From NCBI GenBank assembly GCA_022829145.1, contig CM040763.1:12819141-12883140 (forward strand): a stretch of DNA of 64,000 nucleotides, read 5' to 3'. Shown here one piece after another: positions 39,901-54,900 of this stretch. The stretch's first letter is position 1. Each line of letters begins with the position of its first letter. This stretch comes from Albula goreensis. Its lineage: Eukaryota > Chordata > Actinopteri > Albuliformes > Albulidae. The notes under the pieces were generated by a model. It had not been told where the DNA came from. It saw only the letters and a program-made list of their open reading frames with translations, and did not search any database. Made by a program: the position numbers and the translations under genes.

Positions 39901-42900
39901 TGGAATCGACCATGGTAAAGCGCAAATCACCACCCCTGCCCACACACACACAAAGACGGCTGAGGCTGAGAAAGTGCTCTTTCACTGCACTCGTCTACTT
40001 TAATTTAACACCTTTTTATCCCATTTTTCACTTTTCCCCCAATGTGAAATATTCAACAGTGTCTGTGGGCTCATCTGCCTGTCAGCCCAGAAGAGTGTAT
40101 ACTAGCCTGCTGTTTTTGCATGCTAACGTCTGGAGCCTATTGCTGTAACTTTTCACTCTGCGGTGCACCAGGTGAGCTGCACAGTCAATGAGGTCTCCAA
40201 CGCTTACGCAGCTGGGGCAGACAGACCACAGGTGCCTCATCGCCCAGAGAAGGTGGATTTGTGTGATGAGGCAGACTGAGAACACTGTAGCTGTGATGGA
40301 TCGGTCACTTCATGCAGGTGCATATGAGCACTCCAGCTTCCTGGGCTTGAGCTACGGACAAGTATGCGATCCCCCTGAGGAGCCGCCGACCACAAGTGAC
40401 ACAAGCATAGTCAGGGTTCAATTCTGGATGGCTGTGCTACACTAAAAACAAGTATGTTAGATCTGATAGTATTGTATATTTTACAGAATGACAGTTCTAG
40501 TCTGACTCACTGAAACAGATTTTAATTTTAAATCCATGATATATCACACATACTTTACTACGACAAAGCTTTAGACTGTCTTTTATCTAACCCACCCAAG
40601 GCTAACTTACACACTTCTATCTGCATGCTGTTGTTAACAGAATCTAATAAAAAGGGATCATACAATTTCTACTGTTAAACCATGATTGAAAAACATATTA
40701 AACTGTATTGACTGCGGGCCAGCATATTTTATCACAGGTAGGAGGCTGGGACTGATTAAACTTGCTGATTTTCCTGTTCACAGGTTTTGGTGCTGTATAT
40801 TGGAAACTGTATTGGAAATAATGGCTCTCGACAGAGCTCTGTCTTCTGCAAATGAGATCCCTAACCATCCAGAACAAAGACAACATTTCTGATGCACTCT
40901 CAACACGATACAACTAATCAATCCCACATAGGACAGCAAGTTGAAGATGTTTTCAGTTTTCTCATTATTATTACAAAGGCATATATTGCAGTGGGAGAAA
41001 CAGGCTGGATGGAAGAAAATACAAAACCAAAAAGTCAAACTTCAATTTTAAGTGAAAGTATTCAGCTCATACACACTACACATTCTCTATACAATGAACA
41101 AAGTCCAAACAAACACCAGTAGCTCATGCAAAAAATATGACTGAATTATTAGTGATTAACCACACAAACAACACAACAAAGCATTCACTCTGAGCCTGAC
41201 TGTGTTTGTTTTGGCTTATTCCACTGCAACTGCCCTGCCTTGTAAAAACATCCAAGCAATGGAACGTTTTAACAGGGCAAACCTGCTGATTCCAGTAGAT
41301 ACCAGCCAACACTAAATAAAAGGACTGAAATTTTTTAAAAATACAATAAATCTCTATCCAGTTACTGTTAAATATTTTAAATTGATAAGGTTAAAAGGGG
41401 AAAAAAATGAAAGCCGTATTCACACTTTGGGAATAAAAATTTAACATTCAGGAAATTCAAGCATGGTGTCCCTGATTGTGAAATACTCACTGAGATCTAA
41501 ATGGGATTAAGTAATTTCTTCAGATGACTGACATGTGGCCCTGATATCAGCTGAAAAACACCCCAGCACTGAAAGGCTTCACTCGCTTATCCAGGCAGAA
41601 AATTAGAAACTAAAGCTACAGTGACTCATTATCTAATTCAAATAAGACACAATGTGATTAAAATTAGATGGGATTTTGCCCACAATGCAATCTCTCAAAT
41701 AAACAGTCTTCACATCTGTGGACTTTTTGTGTGCATTTAACATTGTCATCACGATTCATGCCTTATTCTCTGCAATACACTGACCACTGCTTGTTTTGAG
41801 GATATACTTTCAGATTCTTTATCTAAAATTTGTATTGAATTCATGAAGTTTCCAGAAAATTGATGGGACATAGTGAGCCTTTCAAAAACTTTGTGTTTCA
41901 ACATTTCGCATAAAAATATCACTACTGATTTACAGGAAATAGGAAGAAGCTTACAGAAATTGCATTTGCAAGACAAAGTAATTTTGCCCATAATTTGCTA
42001 TTCCACAAACCCTTCATGCACTATTAACCTGTCTTGGATGATACAATGCATTGATAGTAAGAGTTTCTGACATGAAGACTGATTAGTTTTCCATGCACCC
42101 ACCATATCCCAGAGAAAATCAAAACAAAACATGGGTTTAACTCAATATTCAAAACTTGGCTTATTATAGGTTTATGAATGGATTTGTGTGGTGTTACAGA
42201 TACTGGATCCAATTGTGAGCCATACAAAAAAGAACTGACATTTCGGTTGTATGCACCTTTCAGAACAAGCAGCTACTGTGATTCATTCTAATGAATGGTC
42301 ACATTCATAAATGCAAAACAGTCGCAATTAAAAAAGGCATAATTTTTGTTGCAGTCTACGGGAATAACCTTTTCAAGTATGCACAGTCCTCCTGCTCTCT
42401 ACATGAAGGACACACCCACTGATAATCAGACACTGAGGCAAAGCCAGAGAGTGATGAGTTAGGCTGCTGGCTCTTTCCATAGCTTCACAGCATTGCACTT
42501 GAAATGTACTGTGAAAATTAGTTTTAATCTAACTAGGACCTAGAAATGATTAAAAAATATTAACTCCAGTATACAGCTAAAGAGCCAACGGGCTAAAAAG
42601 AGAGCAGCCACAGAACAAGCATTCTTCAATGGCTGAAACAATGCTGGCGAACATCTGCTTCTGCCGCAGACATTGAAAAGGATTTTTAAAAATGCATTTC
42701 ACGCCATGCCGTAATCCATTTAACAACCACCAGATTACTTTTTGGAGAAACTGATATGCTCAGATCCATTGGTCCAAAGGGAATATCTAACTCCATCCTC
42801 TTCACTAACACTAATCAAATAACAGCTAATGGAAATATGGGCACTAAGGAGATATGCGGCACTTACAGATTGATAATGATACAGTAAAGTGTATTGCCAT

Positions 42901-45900
42901 CAATAAATAACATTACTATTGCATAACTATTACGTAACATTGATATTCATTTAATGGAATAATTTACTTTTTTATATCGGTCAGAATTCTAGTTCAGAAA
43001 AGGCAGATTGTTCATGACCTGCATTGTTCACGACCTGACTGTATATGTATTCTCGGTGTACTGTTCTTGCAAAGCCGTTTACAAGATGGTGGCTTTCAGT
43101 TCACATTCTGGAGCCCCATATCACCAGAGCAGCTGCACAACACAGTTAGGTTTCCTGTGGGGACATTCTGTCCAAGAGTTTCAAGCCAGCTGTCAAGGTA
43201 AACCTTAGAGCAGCCCTCTAGCGCCCTCTGTCACAGTAAGACAGAATTCAATTATTTAGACTAGATTTTAGACCATGCATGCTGGGGGTGGGGTGGAGAG
43301 GGGGTGCATGCTGGGAGCCATACCAGGGCAAAGCTTGATTGGTCCTAGCCTGCTTGGGTATTTGCAGTATGAGGTTTCACAGCATGCAATAAAATACGAA
43401 AGAAAACTAAAAAACTAAAAAAACTAAAGAAAAAAAAAAATAAGAAAGAAAACTAAAAAGAAGGCTATGACACATATAGATACATGAGACTTTGACTCCA
43501 GGGGAACGCACCCTTTCAGTATTACAACCACACCAACAGCATGAGAAATACAGGAGTGAAAAAAGTTTTGTGCTGTTTACGTACTTCTTCTTCTCTGACT
43601 CGAATCGGCTCAGCAGCCTCTGAAGACCTCCGTTCTTAAATCCCTGAAAATGGGCTGCTGGGGCTCCCACAGTGACTACATCATAGCAGGCATCTGGGGA
43701 AAGAGGAGATTACCATTTAGCGCATGACGCCACACACACAAAACACAGGGCGAGCCCCTCATCATTCACCTTCATTTCACACAACCCTGAGCGGCTGGCT
43801 GACAGTCCATTCCTGCAACACAAAACAGCTCTAGACAACTCTAAAAACTGTCTAAAATGCCACCATTACTTGAGTGTCCCACCCCCTCTTTACCAAAACT
43901 CTGGTTCCAGCATCACCATTTGTATACTGTGGTTAGATTGCTTTTGCTCTACTACATGAATATGTGTATTCTGGAACTTTTGTATACTCAATTGCCTCTA
44001 AGTTAACCCAATCAACCACTCTGCATTCAAATTATTTTTTTCATTTTTGGCAATCATACCTCACCTTACTATAGAAAATGTTCTCTTTGCTCAAGTAATA
44101 TTTTATGGCAGCTTATTTTCACTCAAGATGCTTTTCTGACTCCAGTATTAGTACCTTAAGTTTTGGCGTACATGACGTCAGAGCAGTATTTAATCTGCTC
44201 GGGCAAGGTCAGCTAATAACAGTCCCAAGAGGGGAAAAACACCGGAGACTCCTAAAGGAGTCCCACTTTCTGTGAAGGTAATTAATAATCCCCTGCTCCA
44301 AACATACAGCGCCCTGCACGCGACGGCTGCCATGACGCCCCGCTTTCTCTCGCGGAGCTATTCACATTCACAGCACTTTAATGACTCCATTTACCATCAT
44401 CTTTCATTAATGGTTTCCAATTCTCCGCCAGCCCCTTGGCGCCGGAATTTTAAAACGCGCCTTTGATCGGTTCCTTCACAACAACGGCGTCACAAAGAAA
44501 TGAGAGAAAGGGAGAGAAAGTGCAGTCATTTATGTTCTAAATTGTGGTTCATTTGCTTTGTTTCGCTCTGTCTTCATAAATCTGACAGGGGCTGAGATCC
44601 CATCTCTGCGAGAGAGAGGAATTGATTGCTGCTGTGGTGAAGATTAACGGGACTCATATTTAAGTCATCCCTAGGTCCTGTTTAAATGAGATAAAATATA
44701 CATAATGTTACCTAAGCATGCACTCCAAAGCTTTTGAGCACTGCAGCCCTTACCACAGCACCAGGTAATGTGTTCCATGAAAGACTGGCTCTAAGACCAA
44801 CTTTTCTATCTAGCTCCATCAAAGTGGAGAACTGACAGACTTAGAGGTAACTAGGCACACACATACACACACACTTCAACAAATCTAGAAAGTTCTGACA
44901 TGCCTCGGAACTTCACTAACACCTCTTTGAGAAATGGAAATGTATCATACTGCATCATACACTGATGTTCAAGATTCAGTGAGTTTTATGAGAGTGAAGT
45001 TTTATAGAAATGTCAACCAATGTTAATGGGATGCTAATGTATCAAACAAGCATAATTAGAACAACATAATGTTTTGTTCTGTGATGTCGAGTGTCTAATA
45101 AATAGCAAATTGGGAAAACGTATATGATGCTTTGACCCCTAAGGCAAAACATATCTAAACAACGGGCAGATGTAATCACATTTGCCTGGAAGGTGACAGA
45201 GCCTAAGGCACTCGTGCCCTCTCAGGAGAGCGGTTCACCCAATTTGCATTCATGGATTAAATAAAAAGACCATAATCATATGACTAAATCCAAAGGGGGA
45301 ATCCATTGTGCAGCGCAAATGCTGTTTCCATTTAACATTTACATCAGCAGCAGACAAGTGTTCATTATTCTGGAAATGATCGCGGCTTGAGAATATTTCC
45401 TGCATTCCCAACGCCTTCTGTCAACATCGTTCATGACTCCAGTAGGGTTACGCGTGTCAAGGCCCATCATTCTTTCGCCTCCAATCAATCAACCTGTAAA
45501 TACCTAGAAGAAGCGTAACCAGAGACGCTAACAGCTGACTGACATGATGCATCCTGACAGTCGTGATTTCTGAAGCAATGGGCTGAGGCACCAGTGATGC
45601 GCCGTCCTGTCTTACCTTCCCTCCGAAGCGCTAGCAGGCTTCATTAGCACATTGTATTTCTGTCTAGCTGTCTTAATGTGTACCTGTCCACTTCCTGATA
45701 GCGCTCTTGCAAACTGTATGAGGTGGGCTGTCTTTATACCACCAGAAGTAGAGCATGAGAAGACACCAGGGAATGACCTTGGGGTCCAGGACCTAGAACT
45801 GTCAGTCTGTGTTACCTGCAAAGCAGCCCTGATGCTTCTCCGACTAGAAGACCATTTTCTTTGCCTGAGGATGGAAATAAACGCTGATGTCCGATGCTTA

Positions 45901-48900
45901 TAAACATGTGCAGAGTTGTGACTCGTTTGGCCCTGTTCAGTGTACCCTAGCAGAAGGTGTACAGCATACTGCATGTTTAGGGTATTTTACCTGTTTTTTT
46001 GGGGCAGGTAACTTGCATTCTCTGCGTGTGCAGATTGATGGGGATGAATTCTAAATATTTCTCCGATTTACTGCAGCTGGGCTTGAAAGATGACCCTGGA
46101 GGGAGGAAAAAAGAAAACCCAACATTAAGAAACATTTCTGTTTTAACAAAGGAATTCATGATTACAAAGGGCTGTAACAGAAAGCATGCGGTCTGCCTCT
46201 CTCCCTCTCAACCCCACTTTTTTCATCGCCATTACATTACTGTCAACAGCCCACCTGCACTCTTTCTTCATACCAGCCACTCTTTCGTGGTACTTAATTG
46301 TATGTCTATATTAAATGATAATACAGGCCACTAAGACAGCTGATATTCATATATTGGATATTAATTAGTACATATCAATTTGATGTCAGGTCTTTTCATA
46401 GAGTATACATATGATTTGATGGATACTCAAAGTGTGGTTACCACTTAATAAACTGATTTGTACTTTTATCAGACTGCATTTGAGTTTTAATTAAGAGCAG
46501 ATGATGTTCAATAGAATCCTTGCAAACAATGGTGTGGAATTTGTAAAGATGTGTTTAGCATTATTTAATTTACTCAGTAATTGCATCCAATGCCCATGAT
46601 AAAGTCAATCCTGCAATCAATGCACACTTCAGTAAATAAGCAATAACGAGACCACTGCAACCAAATAATCAAATGAGCAGGGTTAAAACCAGACTGATAA
46701 ATCTGCATTCCATTTGGTTATTAAACTGCATTAACAATGATTCACTTCCTTATGGCAAAACGGAATGTTCATGCCAGAGGTTGACTCGGTATTAATGAAA
46801 GCAAGCAGTCTCTTAACCTAATCGCCAGCTCCTTCCTGTAACTTTGATAACAGTTCAATTCCAGCCAGCCTCAGAGAGAAATCACTAATGTGCAGTTTAA
46901 TCCTTTAAGCAGTGGATTTCATGGCGCCTGTGCCACCTGCTTTGTACAAAATACCCAATTAAAATTTCTAAAACAGATAATGCTAAGTCTTTGTTTATGG
47001 CTTACAATAAGCTAAACATAATCGCTATCTGACACTATAATATCTCTTTGGTTTATGTCCACAGAAATGCAAATACATTTTTATACTTGTTTACAAGAAT
47101 ACAGAGGACTTTATTTATTTAATTAAAAACTTCAGAAGTGCTATTTTGAAGTTTTGTTTGCTAATGACAGAAATTCATCTTAAGCCTTTCAAGTACATTT
47201 TATGCAACGGCTAATACACAGACACTGCCAAAACAAATGTATTTCAATAACAACCACAACAGCTAATACGGCTCCTTTCCCCCCTTAGATGCCATGATGT
47301 GCACGAATCAACACCTAAACATGTGTGGGTACAAAGGTAGCTAAGTGGGTCCATCACTTCAATCACAAACCCCATATGTTCACATATTATAAAAAACCCT
47401 CTAGTGTACAGTTAATTCTGATGTGTGGGTATTGTCACAGCACTTGGTTGGTTTCCTGACCATTTCATCCAGGACACCAATGTATGATCCCGGCACTGCT
47501 GCTGCAAGAGTAATGCAGCAGTTCTGAATACTAAACAATCAAACACCCCCCCTCCTTTTCCCATCATTCATCAGAGGGCTATACACTATTCAGTTATTTA
47601 TGATATTAATAGTGATCGAATCTGTTAGATGTTTGTAATGAACAGAGGGCTTTAAGCAATGAGGACTACATTCAGTCAAAAGCACTCTTTAAAGGTGTTG
47701 GTCATTTAATGGGATTTGATTCTTTAAGGGCATCCTTTTCTACTCTACTTAAAAGTGAAACGAACACATGGCAATAGACCTACTTGTCTTACGCCAATAA
47801 AATATATCTTACTAAAAGAAAATTATGTTGTTACCCGAAATCTGTTTTTATTGAATGGCATATGCTCTTAAATTAGTGTGTTTGCCTGAATCTAGCCCTG
47901 AGACTGCAGAGCTCGAAAAGGAAAGGTGCACTCCTGGCGGCAACAATGCTGTGAAATGGTAATCCCAGCCAAAACGAAAAGACAGTACCATAAAACACAT
48001 TTTTGCTATGATAAATGGCAAACAAAAGGAAAACGCAGAGGTATTGCAGGTCACTGACCTTCATAATTCTCCATCATACATTTTGCTCGTCCAGCTCTCT
48101 TCCACTGTGCCGCTGTGGGCCACAGAGACATGGGCTGACTCTGAGGGCCATGGCTGACTAACAAATCCATCTGTCAGATTATTCACTTGTCACTCCATCA
48201 GCCGCATGTGTTTTTGGGATTCAAAATAATCACGTAGGTGACAGAGGCACATTAGATGAATTAGTGAGATCAAGTCTCCATCTGTTTGCCCAGGTGGTAG
48301 CAGGTCATGAGAGAAAACCCTGCAGCTCTGATACACAGCTGGATATCAGAGTGGGCTTGCCTTCACCAATCAGGCAGAGAGCTGGACGAGCAGCATACTG
48401 CACGGAGCCTGCTAAAGACAATATGTATCTATCTTATTATCTATCTGCAAAGCTGCACGTCTGACACCATTATAAATATGATACTTGCAAATATAATTTT
48501 TTCTCTTCACATTCAAACAACCGAGACCAGGCACATTTCTTAAAATAATTTTCCCACCTTGTATTTTAACCTGAAACTTCTATGTTTCAAATTCAAATTT
48601 GGAAACCATTACTCCACACTGCCACCCAGTGACAAATCTCATGTACACGTTTCACTTTGATTGCTCTGTTTAGAAAAACCTTTTTGAAATATGTTCAAAG
48701 CTTGAAATAGAAAGCAGTTAGTCTGAGACTGTGACTTTATGACTTCTGGAGAAAACCGCCTATTCCGTCACACATGCTCACACAGGCACACATACGCTTA
48801 CACTCCACCCTTTCACCATCAAGCAGATTTTCAGGCAAGATACAATCTGCCCAAGATTGTTTACTTTAGAAAATTTTCACTATGTCTCAGTTTTTTATCA

Positions 48901-51900
48901 TTTGATTTTCTCTTCGAAGCTGCTTCCATGGTGAGTGCCAATATTTACAGACCTGCAGGGAGGAAGTGACATTTCATTACTTCCAAAACAAAATAGCATT
49001 CTTATCAGATCTACAGAATGTATAGAGCAGAATCAACCTGTACAAGGTATTAAAATATTTTTATTGTTTGCCTTACAATGGGCATCTCTGCAGTCCTGAC
49101 CACTAACACTGCAGTCTAGTCAAGAGCCATGAACACTTTGTAGGATCTCAGTGCCGTCAATCCATCTAACACATTAAAATGAAAACTTTTCTCAGAACAT
49201 ACTTCCTCAGTTGCATAAGGACAAATGTACTACTTCTCAGTATATTTCATGCCATGCTCCTTTTGAACCAGGTCAGAAGTTATTATGTGGACATGAACCA
49301 TTGAAACAAGACTAACAGATGTACTGGGCTGTTTGAAGTGTTAAGAGAATGGCTTCTGTGCATTTACTGACCTTGCGTGCGCCCAGCCATCTGCTAAATT
49401 TGTCATAAGAAATAAATGAATAAATCAGCAGAATTCCAATTATTAGGAATGCCACTTATCCCATGTAAAGTGGAATTCCTGTGTTCCACTTTTTAGTGGA
49501 AACATAAATTCTAACCCCACTTTTATCACCGTCAAAATCAGCTCTTTTCAATGTATTAGCTGTGAACCCATATAATTCTAAGCTTCACTGCTTCCATTTA
49601 ATTCCTCACAAGTTGAGGCCAAAGTGGTAGTAGAACGCTTGCTTCTTTAGTGTAGGCTGCATATCAAACACGCCTTAGGGCATGCTTGGTATAGCAAACA
49701 AGACTAAAATCAAATTACCAGCCAATTCCAGGGCAAAGGTGAGATCGATGAACAGAGAATTGTGCACAGTCAACTGCCTGTGTGTGCAGCATCCCTTATT
49801 GGACTCCTTTGCTTCAAGCGACTTCATGATTTCTTTTAATCAACCACAAACCACTATAACTATAACAAATCCAACTGGGGTGCTCCAGAAAAACGTTGGC
49901 AGTATTTACAGTCAATTTTATTCACTACATGGAATAATGACTATACAATAGACTCTAATCCTGGGGGGAAATTTTCTCACTCAACTGTATTACTGTTTCA
50001 ACCAGTGTGAACAATTTACCAAAAAGCAGATGCATCCCTGCATAAGTCTCAACAAATCACACTCACAGAAATACAGCACATTATAAGACTTTATTATGTG
50101 AGCAAATGCAAAATGAAAAGCACACCTGATCAAAACATTGCTGCTACATGTGCAAATACTTCACCCATGAATCAACAAGCAATATGTCAAACTAAGGGCA
50201 TTTGCTGATCATATTTCACCACAGACCAAATACTATTTAGTCTGATATTCACTGAGCACTTCCCATTCTCTCAGTTTTAATCACAGCAATGATTAATCAT
50301 ATCAACATATCAATAAATAATGATTTTGCTACATATGATTTTTAGATGAAAAAACAGAAAATAGCAGGAAAATGTAAAAATATATATCTCTATCATTGAC
50401 ATTGATGTAAAGCAAACAGATCCTGATAAAATAACCCACCCAACCCCTGCAGTCCCAGGCTGACCATTGGTCAGTTTACAGCAAAGCGTCAGACTTTGAA
50501 GAATCCCAGCCTAAAAATATAGCTTCAGGACAGAAGTGTGCTTAGGTTTTCTGGGCATACTGAATTTTACAGTGAGGCTGCATAATACCCAAAGCACTGT
50601 TTCTCTGCCCCTAGGGCATTCAGTTGTCAATTACTGTCATACTTTCCTAGGAAAAAAAATTAAAGGCCAAGTGAAAAGAAATGAATATAAATGCGAAACA
50701 CTTTCTAAAGGCAAAATGTACTGTCCATCTATCTCTTCTCAAAAGCCACTGTTTTCAGAATACAAATTATATTTTAAATAAAAAATAAAACCTTGAGGCT
50801 TATAATTCAAGTGCTGCATTAAGGCAATTAATATAGAATTATCTCATTTTCCTCTCATCCGGTCTTGTTAACACAGCCAAAGTAGCCCACTGGTGCAACA
50901 CAAATGCCCTGGCTATAGAACTGATAATCACCTGCTCAAATTCATTAACAGACTCACTTCAAACTCAAAGTAACAAACAAGACTGTGTTTGTTCCAAGGT
51001 CAGCACACAATAAGACTGACAGAAAATAATCTACTCATAAGCAAAACTTGGCTCAGTTATTAGGTTATTTGAAGTATCTGAGGGTCAGCTGATGTATGAA
51101 TTAAAAATGAATAGACTGGAAATATGCAAACGTCGGAGAAGAGACTGCCGCAATCTGAGAGAGGGCAGACAGCCCAAAGAAGCCTGTGTGGTTGTAACAA
51201 GCTTAACGTTTTCATATTTAATAATATTCCGCATCAATAATTAATATCCCACCGTCGATGTGATTGTAAATGATGTGGTGAAGACACAGACGCTTGACTG
51301 CAGCATAATGCTGCACTGGCCACACTGAGGCTTGTCGGGAGGCGAAACAGCGATCGCCTTCTCCACGCTTAAGTGGGGACAGAGCAGCCATCATCCTTCA
51401 CAAGATGAATGCGACGAAAAAGACCTGAATAACCGCAAAGCGACCAAATGAGGCAGTGACAAAAATAAAAGAAGACTCATTCATTACAGGCTGATTTTAA
51501 TGCCAGACTATAAATCTTTTTCTGTTGACATCCTGTTGCTTAATAAATGTTTCTGTTTCAGATTCAACAGTGCTGCGTCGTATTAGAAATGCACTGTGCA
51601 GCTGGCGGTGACATGCACAGCCTACCCTCAAAACCAGGCGTGCCTCACCTCTCGCCAGCAGGAAGGGAGTTTTGATAGGGCCCAGTGGAAAGGGTTTATC
51701 ATTAACGTTACATTTTTAAGAAAGAGAAGTGCTGGTTGGGCACAGGTATTTTGGGCACTAACTCTACATTCACATGGACAATGGCATCAACACTGGCAGA
51801 ATGACTGTGGACAGCAACAAATGAGGGTGCACTACTAAACTGTGCAGCAGGATGGCACCAGTAATGTTTACAATAACATGTCTACTTAAAAATCTGTTTA

Positions 51901-54900
51901 AAAATCATGTCTGTCCAATAATTACAATTATCGAATGGCTAAAATTATGGAATCAAATATGGATCTCACTGTCTCAAAAGTCAACTTTAAATTCAGCTGT
52001 ACTGCAATAGTAAGATGTGGAGTAACATAGTGAGAAATAATGCAGTTTGGTACTTGATTGCCCTTCATCTGAGAAGATACAAAGTTGTTCCATCAGTTTT
52101 ACAGCCAACATTATAATGAATCATTTGATGGTTTGTATTTCTGGACAAAATGAATATATTAAACTGTTCTTTAGTTTATATGGTCTACTAGAGTAGACCA
52201 ATCTTTACTCTGTATTGAATCAGTGGGAGGTTTATGAGTTTTGGACACCAGCAGACCCCATTAAATAATTTATGGATTGGATGACTTGCCAATTCTTGAT
52301 CCCAGGGTATTCTCCACACCATGGATCAAAGTTACAAATAAAATAGAAAACCCTGGTAGACTGTATTGTAATTGTATGTCTTGAAATCATTAACTATGTC
52401 AGAGACAGGATGACTTCCTTTTTTACTCCATGCAGGAGAGGCTGTAGGACTACCACCTAAAAGTAGTGAAAAGTTATGACAGAGCAGCTGAGTATTTCAG
52501 CTTGATTTTACTAATATTTGAACTCCAAACAGAAATCAGGGGAGGGATAACAGGGCTAAACCTAATATTGCATCATTTCAGTGGAATAACTGAATGAGTA
52601 ATTCCTATGCATCCTCACTAAATCTCTGAATCTTCCTCAACAGAATGCCATTCTACGTATGTATTTATCATGGTCTAGTCATAGAGACAAAGTGTATGAT
52701 ATGGTCGGGTAATTGAAAGACGTAATAGTTAAATCCATTAATTACTAGGTTAATTTGCAGCATCAACATTAGTTTTGCCTTGTTTTGTCAGTCTAGCTGA
52801 CCTGAATTTCAATTATAACATTGCCATGGAAACGCTAACATTAAAACAGAGAAACAGAAAAGAAAACTGAATTAAAATGGTTTTAATGCACAAGGATACT
52901 GAAGGCAACAACTCTACCAGGACTGAATGTGAATGTGCAAAATACAGAATATGGGGAAAAACATTTATATCCAGCCAAGGTAGTAATGTAACCAATCGTG
53001 TTGGCCATTACAACTCTAGTCGGACAAGGTTATGTTGTATAAGATAACCCCATGTCCAATACTGCAACAGAAAAAAACGAATGCATTGTAAAGGTTCAAA
53101 GATAATAGCTCTCCCAGCTATTAGAGAAGTACAGAATAGATTTCAGGTCAATGTCATATGTCCTATCCCACCAATATTGTGCTTGCATAACAGTCATATG
53201 TCACATTCTTCTATTGATTGACATAACACATAGGATTCTTAAGAAAAGGTGACAGTAAGTCATTCTGGTTTAGCTACTGGTTCATTGTGTATGTTCGTAT
53301 TTTATTTCAAGAGTTTATATTGTGTTCAGGCTAGGTTTTATATCAGATACAAATGTGTATACAGCCTGAGTCTGATAACTATCTTTTGTGTTAGCAATCA
53401 TTTTCTGTCAGACTAAACCAATCCTCTGGTGGTGTCTTTATATTCAGATTGACACTGTTCCCAGCCCTTGCCAGCACATTTAGCTGTGCTCAGCCAAGTG
53501 AGTCTGGAGATTTACAGAGCCATGAACCAGCAGCCTTCATGGAAATGTGACAACACAGAATATAAATGACTGCATTGTCATATCGCAACTGGTAAACACT
53601 TGAATCGGACACAAACAAAAACAGACAAGTGTTTTCATAAAACCAAGGCTAAACCGCAAGCAAAAATCAGCATTTGCTACTGATAGACACATTACTCAGC
53701 TCAACTCTGAAACCAAACTCATCTCAACTTGGCTCAACTTTGAAAGTCAGCCCAGAAAAAAGGGGCTGTTTTAGGATCTAGTGATGCATGTAAAATGTCC
53801 TCTCTTAGCAGCAGAGTGGGGAGCCCCCCAGCACCTGCCTGATGATGTCAGCGGGACTCAGGGTTTACCTGTCAGTTTATTGAGCTCAGTGAGGGTCTCT
53901 TGGTAGCTGCTGATCACCTGGCCATAGTGAGCGATCACCTCCTTACGCAGATTGTCCCAGTGAGGGGAAAGCTCCCCTAGGTCCTTCAGCTCCTGTATCC
54001 TGGGGGTCATTGGGGAAGAGAGGGGGGACAGAGGTCAGGTTGAAGTTCACAAAATACTATTAAATCCACATGCAGTATAAATGCACATGCAGTAGAAACC
54101 GTCATATAGGAACATGGTGACCTGTACCACATCTGTTTGGCAATGGAGTAACTCTGAGCGCATTAAAAGAGAGCACTCGCAGAGCAATTTCCATATAGCA
54201 AAGCCTTAACTAAATTCATATCATACGCAAACTGCTCCCAACGTGTCTCCCAATGCTATCCACCCATACTGCTGAGTGGAACTGAGGGGTAGGGTCGACT
54301 CAGCAGAAGTACGCTAAATAGGGCAAGCATCCAACAGCAACCCTGGATGCAGAATTCAGCAGAAACATGCTACAAATACAAAGACACCGAATAACGCATG
54401 CAGGGCACACTTTGGCCCGAATCCACAGATAATAAATATCCTAAAAGGGGTGCTAAAATTCTGGATGCATATCAAATCAAGTCCCCAGGTCATACTGTAA
54501 TTCAAAGCCTTACAATCCCAGGAGCTAAGGCTAGGTACTAAGCCAGCCGGACCAATAACACATCACAATCTCGGCCCAGCCCTCAAAATAAATACAACTG
54601 CATTATAAAACATCCACGGGATCCAAACAACTCTGCTTTTATCAAGCCAAGAAAAAATACACTTGCTAGTAGCCTATCTCTGCAGTATCAACGGAATAAA
54701 CAGTGCAGAAGGATGCAAACTGAGTGATCATAAATAACCATCAAGAAAGGCTAACACAGAGTATCATGCTATGATGAAAGAAAAATGCAGCTGTGGGAGT
54801 CACTTAAGCATGGAAAGAGCGGGCTAGTATGTAGCAATTACCCAAGAATTGTGTATATAGTTCCTTATTCTGTGCAGCAATGAATCCTAAAAGACTAGAT

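Larger units (their letters stand above)
37611..43584 (-). other. inpp4b intron
   Basis: A 5974-bp intron with donor gtacgt. It has CA-rich stretches at 38928-38980 and 39109-39128 and an A-rich low-complexity run at 43388-43460. No exon seen. Confidence 0.7.
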
